Below are positions 36,063 to 47,519 of a stretch of 64,000 nucleotides of DNA, piece by piece. Numbering within the stretch: the stretch's first letter is position 1; every line of letters starts with the position of its first letter. The notes under the pieces were generated by a model that worked only from the letters and a program-made list of their open reading frames with translations, did not search any database and was not told where the DNA came from. Made by a program: the position numbers and the translations under genes. Source of the stretch: Symsagittifera roscoffensis (taxonomy: Eukaryota > Xenacoelomorpha > Acoela > Convolutidae); the NCBI RefSeq assembly GCF_963678635.1, contig NC_087063.1, positions 13,087,006-13,151,005 on the forward strand, given 5' to 3'.

Positions 36063-36820
36063 TCACACCACTTCTTCGTACTGTCCAAACACTTCTATGT
36101 ACTGTCCCAACACTTCTATGTACTGTCCCAACACTTCTATGTACTGTCCCAAGACTTTCTGGTACGGTCCCAAGACTTTCTGGTACTGTCCCAAGACTTT
36201 CTGGTACTGCCCCAAGACTTTCTTGTACTGTCGCAAGACTTTCTGGTACTGTTCCAAGACTTTCTGAAACTGTCCCAAGACTGTCTGGTACTGTCCCAAG
36301 ACTTTCTGGTACTGTCCCAAGACTTTCTTGTCCTGTCCCAAGACTTTCTGGTCCTGTCCCAAGACTGCATGTCCCAAGACTGCCTGTCCCAAGACTGCTT
36401 GTCCCAAGACTGCCTGTCCCAAGACTGCCTGTCCCAAGACTGCCTGTACCAAGACTGCCTGTCCCAAGACTGCCTGTCCCAAGACTGCCTGTCCCAAGAC
36501 TGCCTGTCCCAAGACCGCCTGTCCCAAGACTGCCTGTCCCAAGATTGCCTGTCCGAAGATCGCCTGTCCCAAGACTGCCTGTCCCAAGACTGCCTGTCCC
36601 AAGACTGCCTGTCCCAAGACTGCCTGTTCCAAGACTGCCTGTCCCAAGACTGCCTGTCCCAAGACTGCCTGTCCCAAGACCGCCTGTCCTAAGAATGCCT
36701 GTCCCAATATTGCTTGTCCCAAGACCGCCTGTCCCAAGACTGCCTGTCCCAATATTGCCTGTCCCATGACCGCCTGTCCCAAGACTGCCTGTCCCAATAT
36801 TGCCTGTCCCAAGACCACCA
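36063..36820. repeat. E2 leader minisatellite, 21-bp then 15-bp units
   Basis: About 14 units of 21 bp (tactgtcccaagactttctgg) run from 36063 to about 36360, then about 30 units of 15 bp (cccaagactgcctgt) to about 36820. The shorter unit looks like the longer one with six bases lost. Both unit lengths are multiples of three, which keeps frames open on both strands. The orientation of the shared core is opposite to that of the E1 array. Confidence 0.93.
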
Positions 36821-37677
36821 CTCGAGCTCTAGTAAAAGTTTCCCCCAAAAAAACCCAACCTTTCTGGCCAAAAGATAAAATCACCAACCCTCTTGTGTGT
36901 ATTTCCTTTTAATATTTTGACGCAAGTTGAAACCCAACTTGTTCTAGGTGTCTTGTGATCACATGTTTGTCCAAAACCGAACAAAACTTTCTTCTCCAGA
37001 AAGCGTCAAAAATTTAACAGAGAGAAAAAATAATGAATATCGATAAAAGCAAAAAAAAATGTACCCACCTAAAATTCAAAGGTGACTTGTGTCAACCCGT
37101 TATCTGAACAACAACAAAAAAAATGTCTGGTACCTGATTGCCACGCGTTCTCCTCCCCCCTGCTAGTGATCTTATGGGGTATCACAAAAACTGTCTATGT
37201 CCGTTCCCCCCTCCCGATCCGACCAGGGTACCTACCTTAATTCGATGTTAAATTTGGATATCCGCTTCTTATTACCGACGCGTTTAAGAATCTAATGTAA
37301 CTAAATCGACGATGCCGATCAATTAGTTACTCTAATGTGTCCCCCTTTTTACACTTTACAACCACCAACCCCTATCCCAACCAGCACCCCTTCTAACCTC
37401 CCCCTCTTTAGCCCCCCTCTTAAGCCGAAAATTCCCTTAAGCGCCGGGTGCTAAACCTCTCGAAAGAAAACCGTAGACCTGTTTCCAGGCCTGCTTGAGT
37501 AAAAACTTCCTCAAAACAGTGGGGCTCCGCTTATCCAATTATACACTTATCTCCTATAATGTAATGTGGATTTTAACAATACCCGTTTGACCAACTTGAG
37601 AACAGCCCCGTCCTCTCTTGTTGCTCTGGTTCCGTGTTGGTTGTTTCCTTGACTTGTCCTGCTCTTGATCACCAGCA

Positions 37678-37859
37678 CCACTTTCCCACTTGGCTGGTCG
37701 CCTATTCCAGTCAAGTCTCCTGATGGTCCAGCTTAGTCCCTGTGAACCACTTTCCCACTTGGCTGGTCACCTGTTCCAGTCAAGTCTCCTAATGGTCCAG
37801 CTAAGTCCCTGTGAACCACTTTCCCACTCGACTGGTCACTTGTTCCAGTCACGTCTCCT
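37678..37859. repeat. 69-bp tandem repeat, 2.6 copies
   Basis: Units start at 37678, 37747 and 37816 with ccactttcccact; the third is partial. The first two differ at only a few positions. E1 has a single diverged copy near 11450-11500, so this expansion is specific to E2. Confidence 0.9.
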
Positions 37860-37985
37860 TGTTTCGCTTTTTGTCTTTTGCTCGTTTTTTCGTCCCCCCT
37901 GGTTACCCCCCCCCCTCCCCTTACTCGGTTAGCTAAGCCTCGTTCGGAGAGCGTACCAGGAAGTTTTCTCGATTTTTCTTAAAAA

Positions 37986-38096
37986 GCTATCACGGTACAA
38001 CCGGAAGGTTTACACGTTCCCGCTGAACCGTACCACCGTTACTCTAGAATGGGCATGTAGCCCGGAGCTGCGTCAAGTGGGTTCGACTCCGTAGCC
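37986..38096 (+). other. tRNA-like fragment with Pol III B-box match
   Basis: On the plus strand: CGGTAC...CGTACC arms, a GGGC-atgta-GCCC hairpin (38051-38063) and GGTTCGACTCC (38080-38090), an exact match to the B-box/T-arm consensus, then gtagcca. E1 keeps the same hairpin (loop attta) and GGTTCAATCCC. The T-stem does not pair fully and no A-box or complete cloverleaf is clear, so I do not call a tRNA gene. Confidence 0.35.
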
Positions 38097-38137
38097 ATGA
38101 TGTCGTAAAAACACCCAGGAGCGCCATAAAAACACTA

Positions 38138-38872
38138 TGTAACAGTCGCCTACTTCGGTCACATATGAGGCTTGAGAAGACTAGGCCCTATAACCATTGG
38201 CTCAACAGTCAGGGACACTATCTCTCGTGTTTTTCTACCTCAAAACGGTCGGAGCCAATTCGGTTCGCTTGCGACATGAGACTAAAAACCCGTTACAGCT
38301 TAGAGGCCACTACCAAAATACCCCCCACTCTAGAAAATGAGAACGTTCCCATACTTAGGTCTCAAAATACCCAAAATACACGAACGCCGTTAAAAACAGG
38401 GTCGGAACAATCCACACAGTTACTTTTTATTGGACAGTGAAACTTTGATCCATTTCAGATGGATCAACCTAAAACTCCCCTTATCTCAACATAACAATCA
38501 TAAAGCACACTCAAGAAAACTAAATTGAGAACTCACATGCGGACACACTCGGGAATTAGAGGTAACTAAATTAATGAGCAACTCGAGATTGAAGTATGAT
38601 AAATAGAGGAGTTTAATACTAATTAGTTTCAATAAAGAAAGACAAGTTTTGACTCTAGTAGTGAAATTTTGGTTGGAACCATTGGGACACCCCAGCTGTC
38701 CACCTTTCCACTGAGGGTTCACTCTAGTTCAGCTCGAATAATCGTGATCTTCTTTCGCAATCATTTTTTTTCCTATTTTAGGATAAGACGGCTCTACTCG
38801 CGTTTATTTTCGTATCTGGAAATTGCGAATAGCAATTTTTCGCTGTTTTTAGGTACTTTCCAGCGATTGTCA
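38138..38872 (-). repeat. E2 5' LTR, truncated
   Basis: 735 bp. Aligns from TGTAACAG (plus) to gcgattgtca and then stops, abutting directly the E3 3' LTR. About 150 bp of the start of U3 are missing relative to 16963-17856. Reverse AATAAA at 38426-38431, and a perfect 8-bp hairpin (tgatccat-ttcag-atggatca) at 38446-38466. Confidence 0.9.
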
Positions 38873-39710
38873 TGTAACAGTCGCCTACTTCAGTCAGATA
38901 TGAGGCTTAAGAAAAATAGGCCCTATAACCATTGGCTCAAGATCCAGGGACACTATCTCTTGTGTTTTTCTACCTCAAAAACGGTCGGAGCCAATTCGGT
39001 TCACTTGCGACATGAGACTAGAACCCGTTACAGCTTAAATGCCACTACCAAAATACTCCCCCCACTCTAGAAAATAAGAACGTCCTCATACTTAGGTCTC
39101 AAAATACCAAAAATACGCGAACGCCGTTAAAAATAGGGTCGGAACAATCCGTTAAGTTACTTTTTATTGGACAGTGGAACTTTGATCCATTTCAGATGGA
39201 TCAACCTAAAACTCGCCTTACCTCAACACACTTGAGAAACAGAGTAATTAAGCTAATTAATAACTCTAGCATGATTATAATTGAATATAACTCGAGAAGT
39301 TTTCTAACAATGAGCTCCAATCATATGAAATAAGTTTTAGCTTGAGAATGCAGTTTTGGGTCTGAACCATTGGGAGACTTCAGTTGTCTACCCTCCCATT
39401 GAAGGTTCACTCCGGTTCAGTCGAATCTTGATTTGCTCTTGTGACTGCTCTGTCTCCTATATCAGATAGGACAGCTCTACTCTCGTTTTCTACGACGGAA
39501 ATTGTGAATAGCAATTTTCCACTGTCTTTATTTGACAACTATTCCGCAATTGTACTTCGGTTGTTCTGATTTTATATTTGATGTTTTTAGTTGTCGCGAG
39601 AAAACTGAGCATGACAAGCTCCGCTCGAATTTTCGAAAAATTAAACTTCATTCCAATACCACGTATTTCGTATTCCTCAAGGTCAAACTTCCATATATGA
39701 CCGTCTGGCA
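38873..39710 (-). repeat. E3 3' LTR
   Basis: 838 bp, TGCCAGACGG...GACTGTTACA on the minus strand, full length. The hairpin tgatccat-ttcag-atggatca is at 39183-39203, next to a reverse AATAAA. It is followed on the internal side by the same polypurine-like sequence as E2. Confidence 0.9.
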
Positions 39711-40155
39711 CATACTCCCCGGACTCAAGATCGATGCCCTCATCGCGTGCTGCTGTCTGTCAGTGAATCCCCAGAAACCCGAGTGTTGCTCAAGATACAG
39801 TGCCAGTGGTCATTTACAGAAGTTTGCAGCAGACTTAAGTTTATCTACACCCCAAAATTCACAACCATGTAAAATTTTCACACTATCGCTAAACAGCAAT
39901 CAAAACCTGCACACACCTGCACCTTTGAATTTTCGCTTTTTAAGCTAGTAATTTAAAATTTCTTTTGTCCTATTCAATCAGGAAATTGTCATGCAGCATT
40001 TTGATTTATATAATAGATATAACATATTAATAACAACATCTCATTTTTTAAAATTTCTTTTTCGTGAACCCAGACTTCGTCCAAGTTCACCCTCGAGCCC
40101 CCTTTTCTTCCCTCTCAAGACTTAAGACTCTAGAATTCCCCATTGAGCCACCTTC
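39711..40155 (-). other. E3 3' untranslated region
   Basis: Non-coding; strongly similar to E2 17857-18340, including cagaagtttgcagcagacttaag. Nothing else seen. Confidence 0.6.
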
Positions 40156-43100
40156 TCATCTCGCATTTTTCACCTTCGAGGTACCAGACCCAGACGTATT
40201 TGACACCGTAATCTGTTTCAACAGTGCCTCCTCGTCATCGGAGCTAATCACGATCTCTTCCCAGGCTTTCAGTTGTTCATAGGACCGCATCCATTCCCTT
40301 TGCTCCTGCAATCTCTTTGCTTGGTTGGGCAAACTCTTCACCCTCGACTCTCGGTTCAAAGAGAAGGAATTGTGAAGACCCAGGCTCACGTTCTTCGCCA
40401 AGTCTTCCTGAAGCATTTCGATGGGTCAGCAGAGGTCTCTTGAAAGCCTCCGGTCCTATCTCGGCCAGGAACTGTCGATATTCTTTTTGATATATCTTCA
40501 TATGATCCTTTGTTACCATGTACAACCAGGATGTCAACGTCGCTCGAAGACAAGGAAAGAACCTTATGCGGCTCCGTGTCTGACCTCCATTGGTATGGCG
40601 AATACCTTGCATGCAGTCTCAAACAACACAAGTCTCCTGCTGTAATCTATCGCGTATATCGACTCCGCCGTTGGCGTCTTCGACTCCCGATACTTCGTTA
40701 CATTTTCTTCAATCCATCGTAGAGCCAGCATCGTGCTCACCACCAAGATGGTCACCTTCTGCTGATGATCGGGCAGTCCTAACGACCTAATTTCTTCCAC
40801 ATCCCAGATCAGGCAGAGGTTTGCGTGATCCGTGTACCACACTGTTTGTGCCAGGCAGTGGCATGGACATTCCTCATGTGTGAGCGCAATACTCCTAAGG
40901 TTGCGCTCTCCCGAGGCTTCTAGGAGAGGCTCTAGTTCCATCATCTTCTCGTGTATCGCATCGTTCTCCTCCATGTTTGGAGCACCACCCATAGGTTTCC
41001 CGATCGCGTTTTGTCTCTCGTGGTCACTCGTGTTTTCACTTTCGAAACCCAAAAGTTCTTCACCCCAGATTTCATTCAAGTCATCCCTCTGTTCTCTCGG
41101 CACTGTCCCTCGTATTTTCCTCAACAACCTGTGTGAGTGATGCGACATCCGAGCCAGTCTTACACACTTGGTCACTGAGAAGGCCTTGTCTATTAATACC
41201 CTTTGGCTGGATACCTCCACCATCGCCATGTGCAATGGATAGTGGCTGCCGCATAGGTTGGCCATCACTGACCCCACTAAGGACTTCGCATTTAGAGGCA
41301 GACCCTAGGCTTCGCTCATGGGAAATCCCCTTTCCGCTTCAAGTCCAACCTTCCAGCTCTTGATGTGTTTCTGGGTTACCTGCAACACCCCGGGCCATGA
41401 CTCCACACTCAACACGGTCACCAAGTGGTGTTCTGACTCTAGCCTCTCCAGTGACTAGAGAGGCTAGTCTCACATTCTCGAGAAGAATCCCAGAGCTGTT
41501 GCTATATTCACCGTGGTACTCGCGTAACACTCAGCCACTATCTGCCCTTCACTCTTCTCCCTCTCTGTGATGTCTTCAAACCAGGTGACTAGATTTTTTT
41601 TTGGAAGGACTGTATCCTAACGCATGACCGTCCATCACAAGTGTGCTCGTCATTTCCACACGTCGAGTCAAGACAACTGCCCGGCTCCATTTTCTTCACC
41701 GACCCTAGATTACTCGTCGCTTCGCTCGACTCCTTCACCTGAGGCAAGATCAGCTTGTGCACTATACTCAATGTTGCCAGATCTTCGTCCTCCGCCGGTG
41801 CTAATCTCACTCGCTCCGTGACTTCTTCGATCAGGCTCGCATGGGGATGTGGACACCAGGAGGGCCTCAGCAATTTCCACACCACTCCCAGATTCGTGAC
41901 CAACATGCCATTCCCGTTATTCATCTTCAGCTCGACTCTTTTACTCTGGTGTTTTCTCGAAAATCAAACCCAAGCTCGGTCTCTCTTTCTCTACAGTGTC
42001 TATTTCCACTATCTTCTCTGTCCAAAACTTTAGTAGCTTCGCCACCTCGTAGTTCCTGTGAGCGCCTCCGGCTTCCGAGTCCAGGAAAGGGTTATACGCC
42101 ATCCCCATCACTCCAGACACATACTGGTATTCTCCCTTCTTATTGGGTTTCAAGTACTCTCCTGACGAGGCCAAGTTACGGTGCACGTCGTGTTTCTCCT
42201 CAAACTTCTTGTTGTAGAACCATCCTCCTTTTCTATCCCAGTACTCTGGTATACATTCAAGATGACTGCTGAGACTCTCCTTTCCACTGCTTTACTCCCG
42301 ATTGCTCTTTGTTGACATGCTAGGATGGTGGTGTCAGTCATCACCGACATTATCCACCTCAAGAAACAAGTAGCGTCTTTCCTCCTTGCCAGGCTCAAGC
42401 CTGAGTTATCCCTAGCAACGTGTTGCATCAATGTCTGATATATTTCTAGACTTTTTCCACCCAACTTCAACTTGTCATACGAGGTCAGCGTTTCTAATTC
42501 TATTCCCACAAGGCTCCTCGCGAACATCATTTGTCCCGCTGTTCTAACGAAGGGATTTGCCATAAACGGCGACGCCGATGAGGACGTCCTCATCGCTTCT
42601 TCAAAATGATCCCTTAACAAATTCTGCCAAGTTCTCTTCAGTTGGCTCCCCAATTCTAATTTGTTAATCTCAGCCTTCTCTGGGTAGCCCAGTTGCGTCG
42701 CTTGCGTGACACTCCACCGTCGAGTTTCTTTGAACAGTCTTCCAGTTCCTTCAATGTTTCCAGGTCCACCCACCACGGCCGGGAGGTGTTCCTCGTTTTA
42801 TTCTTCTCAAGAGGATCGCTAGTTACTTGCTTACCAGTGACCTGGTGTTCATTTGAGACCCATTCTTTGCCAACGTCTACTTCCCATGTCTGCCCGCTCT
42901 TCGAACCTCGTTTCATCTTTGTCCTCTGAGGCTTGAAGTCTTCTTCCGTTGTCGAGTTGGTGGGAACCTCCATCTCTCTTTCTACCTCGAGCAGTTTCCT
43001 TGGTTCGTAGCTACTCTTGTAGGCTGCTGTCTTCCATCGTGCCAGATCCATGGGGCCGTCTCTCTCAGGTTTTTCTCCGAGACTGCATCCGCCGAAGGAC

Positions 43101-45692
43101 TACCCAACCCTTCTACCTCTCTCTTTCTCTTGCGAGACTTCACGTCTTTACTTGGGGGCATTGCCGTTATCATCACTGAATCGACCTCTTTGTCTCCATC
43201 CAACCCTTCCAACTCTTGCCTCCCCCTGCTCGAGCCTTAAGGATATTAGTACTTTTAATTATATTACTAGTTTCGACCTTGACCCCCTTACACTTTCAAT
43301 TATTTTATTGACAGTTTTTTGTTTCAGAGTAGAGCTGTCTTTACATTCGTCTTCTTTGGTCTTCAGTGGTGCGTTTCTCAACTCGACCATCTTGCTCAGC
43401 AGCTCTCCTCTTGCTTTCTCCTCCACACCTGTCTCCATTTGTGACGAATCTGCAGCTGTGACGAATCTGGTCACCGTCATCTCCCTACTCTCGGCCACTT
43501 CCAACTGTTCCTCAAGAAAACTCCAGATTTGCTTCACAAGGGGTGGGGCATTACCCTTTGTCTTCTCTGTGGCGTTTTCCAGCCTTGGTGTCAGGAACGG
43601 CCACCTGCCTCTTTCTTGCGTCAGTCGATGTACCATCGAATCCAGTTGCTTCTCTGTTGCAGCCACATTCTTTCTTTCATTACTTGGTCCCCTCGACTTA
43701 CTGGTGGAGCTCGTGATAGTCAAGTCCATGCTTCGAAACCACAAGCTGGCCGTCAAGTGATTTATTATTGGGTGGTCGTCCCCTATAGCCGGACTGAACT
43801 TGAGTTGTCTGGCGAAGTTCGATATCTCTAGCGAGAGGACCTCGTCCAATACAATGAATATATCTGCTAACTCATAGAAGCCCCTCAACGCGTGGGACAC
43901 ATCCGCCCACGCCGCCGCCAGTTCTGACTTGCGAAGCCTCAAGTTTGTCGGTTCCAACTCTCGATTGGGAGCTGCCATCAGGATCCGTCAAGTATTCCCC
44001 TCAGCTATTAAGATCAAAACCGCATACACAAACTGCAGAGCGGGAGGCATGCTCGCGTACCCGGGGGACGTCGTGAACACCACCCTTGCCTTGGATCCAA
44101 ATCGTGAGGCGACGTTCTCTTGCACCTCATTCATTGCTGCAAACAACGTCTGGATAGCTTCCCAGATTCTCTTCGGCGCCGGTTCATCGCCCTTGAGTTG
44201 CTCAAGAAACCCAGTCGCATGCAGGTGGCCATTCATTCACGCAAACAGTAGTAGCTCGGGCTCGCAAGGCATCTCCGATTTTATTGCGACCACCAGGGTT
44301 AACATTTGGTTCAACTCAGCCCAGGTTCTCCGAACTTCAAATCAGTACAGGTTCTCCGAACTTCACCACCGTGTCCCACAGTTCTTCTTTGAAATCGTCT
44401 AGTGTGATCTCGCTATTCACTTCTCGGTTAAACTCTCTCAAGAATTCTCGCCCAGTGTTCTCATCTAGAGTCCCTAAGAACATGGTCTTGTTTCCCTCGA
44501 AGGTATTTTTTTCTCTTTCTTCTGCACTCAAGAGTATCATTCCGATATTGGAAGTCTCGCTCGTCAGTGGCAACTCCAGATTCTTGCGAGGAGATGATGT
44601 CAGAGGTGGCGTGGCAGTGTCTGCCCAATATTCTCCGCTCAGATTCTTCAACAGTTTTTGAGTGGTGAATTCCTCCTCTGCTGGTTTTGGTTCAGGCGTG
44701 TTCCCCACTTCCATCTCTTCTCCTGCCTCGCTGAGAATCTCATCCATGCTTTCTTCTCCTGACTCGACTCTCCTTCTCTCAAGTATCCTCCTGAACTGAT
44801 CTTCTACAGGTCCGCTTCTTTTATCTCCAGGGTTGCCCACCGACAGGGGTGATAGTGTCGTTCGATCTGGTTTCTTGTACTCCGTCAGAGCCACATACAA
44901 CGGGCCTGCTGCATCCAGATCCTACCCTTCCTGTCTCATCTCCACCTGTTCCAGTCCCTAAGGTGCCCGGTATTTTCTCGTGGCAAACTTCATTTCGTCT
45001 TTTAGTGCAATGTGTCCTTCTTCCACAATCATCCTGCTATCGTCCCACACCGGCAACATGTTTGCCAAACCCGCCCGATCGAGCTTTCTCGAAATCTCTC
45101 GTACCTCGAATTTTGGGGGCAATGAGCCTCTCATCTTCTTCGCTTGAGTCGTCCAGGAGTATATTTTTATATCACAGGTGTGAAAATAGACCGCTGCAGT
45201 GTAGCCGATGAAAAGGGGATCCCAGCCATCGGTGAATTCCCTTTGCTGCCTCTCCGCCGCTGCTCTCGCGAACAGGGATGGGACCACCAGGGAACTGTTC
45301 ATTCCCAGGGTCATTCTCCTTAGCGTTGGGAACTCGGTAATGGTTGCTGGCAAGATTTCCTTCTCCAGTATTGCCTCTAGCTCCCTTTTCACCAACTCGA
45401 AGCTCTTCTTCCACACGGGAATCCTCAAGATCTCTTGTCCACTCGCCATCAGGGGATTCAAGTTCCAGAACTTGGGACAAGTTTCGATGGGGCCTTCACG
45501 TTTCCCTCCCATCCTGCACTGCAGTTGCCCTCGGAAATTGTATACCATCAACTCTGGATCTTTCACTTTTCCGAAGAGTACCGTGTTACTCATTTGCGCC
45601 CTCAGCACCTCTTGCTGACACCAGTTGAGCGCCGTCCCATCCAGCACACTTATGAGGCTCAAGTGCGTCACGGAGTTGCGGTAAGCCGTCAC
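40156..45692 (-). pseudogene. E3 ORF3, C-terminal half, with inserted segment
   Basis: Co-linear with E2 18341-22438 apart from a foreign piece at about 43453-44330 that belongs to the SGNH-2 half of ORF3. Recognisable parts: 45692-44958 (FRGQLQCRMGGKREGPIETC, WCQQEVLRAQ), 44900-44337, 43212-42656, 42776-42150, 41924-41589 (with DSTCGNDEHTCDGRSC) and 41277-40564 (SHHSHRLLRKI, ECPCHCLAQ, ALRWIEENVTKY). It ends with a Glu/Asp-rich tail near 40250. The 45692-44958 stretch is part of the region poorly kept in E2. No domain recognised. Confidence 0.65.
43453..44471 (-). repeat. 1.02-kb duplicated segment, copy a
   Basis: Nearly identical to 46346-47363 (offset about 2,893 bp, a handful of differences). 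Its left end lies next to a small direct repeat of gtgacgaatctg. It joins ORF3 SGNH-2 sequence to the FGEPVL segment that normally lies elsewhere in ORF3. Confidence 0.9.
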
Positions 45693-46345
45693 TAGAGGAT
45701 CTGGAAACGCGTATGTTACCGCTGGTCCGTAAATGCAGTTTACGACCTCCTCCAGTCACCGGATTATCCCCATTGGGTCCGATCTCATCGCCAGGCATAG
45801 GTGTGTCAACAGAGGCATGCTACATTCACGTTTCTCCATTCATATTTCGTCTTCGGATTCTTTTCCTCACCAGTCATATGTATGTCGATTCTGCATCAGG
45901 AGATACTCAACTAGCAGCGTCTTTAGCCCCGCAGCACATTTATATGAGTAGGTGTCAATGTTCGAGTAGGTTTTCCCCATCGACAGGGGCTCGCCATATT
46001 TCGTCAGTCGATGAAATGACACCAGCTCACCATGGGTCAGTCCGGAGTGTTTCCACACCCCGACTGAACATATGGACTTGACACCCCGAGCTCGTGATAG
46101 TCAAGTCCATGCTGGACACATGTTGAATAGGTACCTCGGGTAAACTAGGTACAGTGCCAACAACAGGCTGATGGGCATGCTCAGTTTTTCTTGTAGAAAG
46201 GCTCCAAAAATGGTCTCCTTTGCGCCAGCCATGAACTCCTTCCCCCAACAAGGACTCAAGAACTTGAGAATCTCGTGATCTTTTCTCGTCTTCAGCTCGC
46301 CTTTTGCGTGCTCCCTCCAGAATCCTCCGATTGTGACCTCGTTTA

Positions 46346-47363
46346 CAGCTGTGACGAATCTGGTCACCGTCATCTCCCTACTCTCGGCCACTTCCAACTG
46401 TTCCTCAAGAAAACTCCAGATTTGCTTCACAAGGGGTGGGGCATTCTCCTTTGTCTTCTCTGTGGCGTTTTCCAGCCTTGGTGTCAGGAACGGCCACCTG
46501 CCTCTTTCTTGCGTCAGTCGATGTACCATCGAATCCAGTTGCTTCTCTGTTGCAGCCACATTCTTTCTTTCATTACTTGGTCCCCTCGACTTACTGGTGG
46601 AGCTCGTGATAGTCAAGTCCATGCTTCGAAACCACAAGCTGGCCGTCAAGTGATTTATTATTGGGTGGTCGTCCCCTATAGCCGGAATGAACTTGAGTTG
46701 TCTGGCGAAGTTCGATATCTCTAGCGAGAGGACTTCGTCCAATACAATGAATATATCTGCTAACTCATAGAAGCCCCTCAACGCGTGGGACACATCCGCC
46801 CACGCCGCCGCCAGTTCTGACTTGCGAAGCCTCAAGGTGTCGGTTCCAACTCTCGATTGGGAGCTGCCATCAGGATCCGCCAAGTATTCCCCTCAGCTAT
46901 TAAGATCAAAACCGCATACACAAACTGCAGAGCGGGAGGCATGCTCGCGTACCCGGGGGACGTCGTGAACACCACTCTTGCCTTGGATCCAAATCGTGAG
47001 GCGACGTTCTCTTGCACCTCATTCATTGCTGCAAACAACGTCTGGATAGCTTCCCAGATTCTCTTCGGCGCCGGCTCATCGCCCTTGAGTTGCTCAAGAA
47101 ACCCAGTCGCATGCAGGTGGCCATTCATTCCCGCAAACAGTAGTAGCTCGGACTCGCAAGGCATCTCCGATTTTATTGCGACCACCAGGGTTAACATTTG
47201 GTTCAACTCAGCCCAGGTTCTCCGAACTTCAGATCAGGACAGGTTCTCCGAACTTCACCACCGTGTCCCACAGTTCTTCTTTGAAATCGTCTAGTGTGAT
47301 CTCGCTATTCACTTCTCGATTAAACTCTCTCAAGAAGTCTCGCCAAGCGTTCTCATCTAGAGT
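46346..47363 (-). repeat. 1.02-kb duplicated segment, copy b
   Basis: Partner of 43453-44471. The left side continues in normal ORF3 order, so this is the parental position for most of the segment, but its right end (47212-47363) is the FGEPVL piece fused to the C-terminal end of the SGNH-1 region. Normal sequence corresponding to E2 24060-24750 is missing here. Confidence 0.9.
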
Positions 47364-47519
47364 GGGGCACCTGGTAATCTGGTCCGGCTACTTCTCGAGC
47401 TGTCTCTAGAATCGGTCCTCGCCCCCAGGCGACTGGATAGAGTTCTTGAGGTGAGGAAAGGTGGATTTGGAGGTGATCCGAATGTGAATTGGGCCGTCTC
47501 CAGCAATTCTGCCTCCAAG

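Larger units (their letters stand above)
36821..38137 (-). other. E2 5' leader, non-coding
   Basis: Between the 5' LTR and gag. Ten bases downstream of the LTR end on the minus strand is TGGCGCTCCTGGGTG, which begins with TGG as primer-binding sites do and is the best candidate. Other parts align with E1 (37070-37150, 37320-37520, 37930-38137). It holds a 69-bp tandem repeat and a tRNA-like fragment listed separately. No convincing ORF. Confidence 0.6.
16963..38872 (-). mobile_element. E2: 21.9-kb LTR retrotransposon with ORF3
   Basis: Bounded by LTR copies that I judge about 95% identical by eye (16963-17856 and 38138-38872), much closer to each other than to the E1 or E3 LTRs, so they are the pair of one insertion. 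The inside holds leader, minisatellite, gag, a complete PR-RT-RH-IN order, tail ORF, spacer and an 8.3-kb ORF3. Typical Ty3/gypsy elements are roughly 4-12 kb, so this is unusually long. All ORFs contain stops. The first roughly 150 bp of the 5' LTR are missing, and I found no convincing target-site duplication. Confidence 0.85.

Noticed and set aside
36363..36820. Regular short repeats resembling a CRISPR array
   Set aside because: No spacers; units are contiguous 15-mers in a eukaryotic retroelement.
36328..36912. Long plus-strand frame of a five-residue repeat (CPKTA)
   Set aside because: Arises only because the 15-bp satellite is a multiple of three; open in several frames and on both strands.
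38040..38096. Functional tRNA gene
   Set aside because: Only the T-arm/B-box pattern fits; the T-stem pairs poorly and there is no complete cloverleaf or A-box.
38050..38100. TGGCTACGGAGTCGAACCC (minus strand) as primer-binding site
   Set aside because: It lies about 42 nt from the LTR, and the distance from the T-loop to the CCA complement is too short for a real tRNA 3' end; the TGG sequence 10 nt from the LTR is a better candidate.
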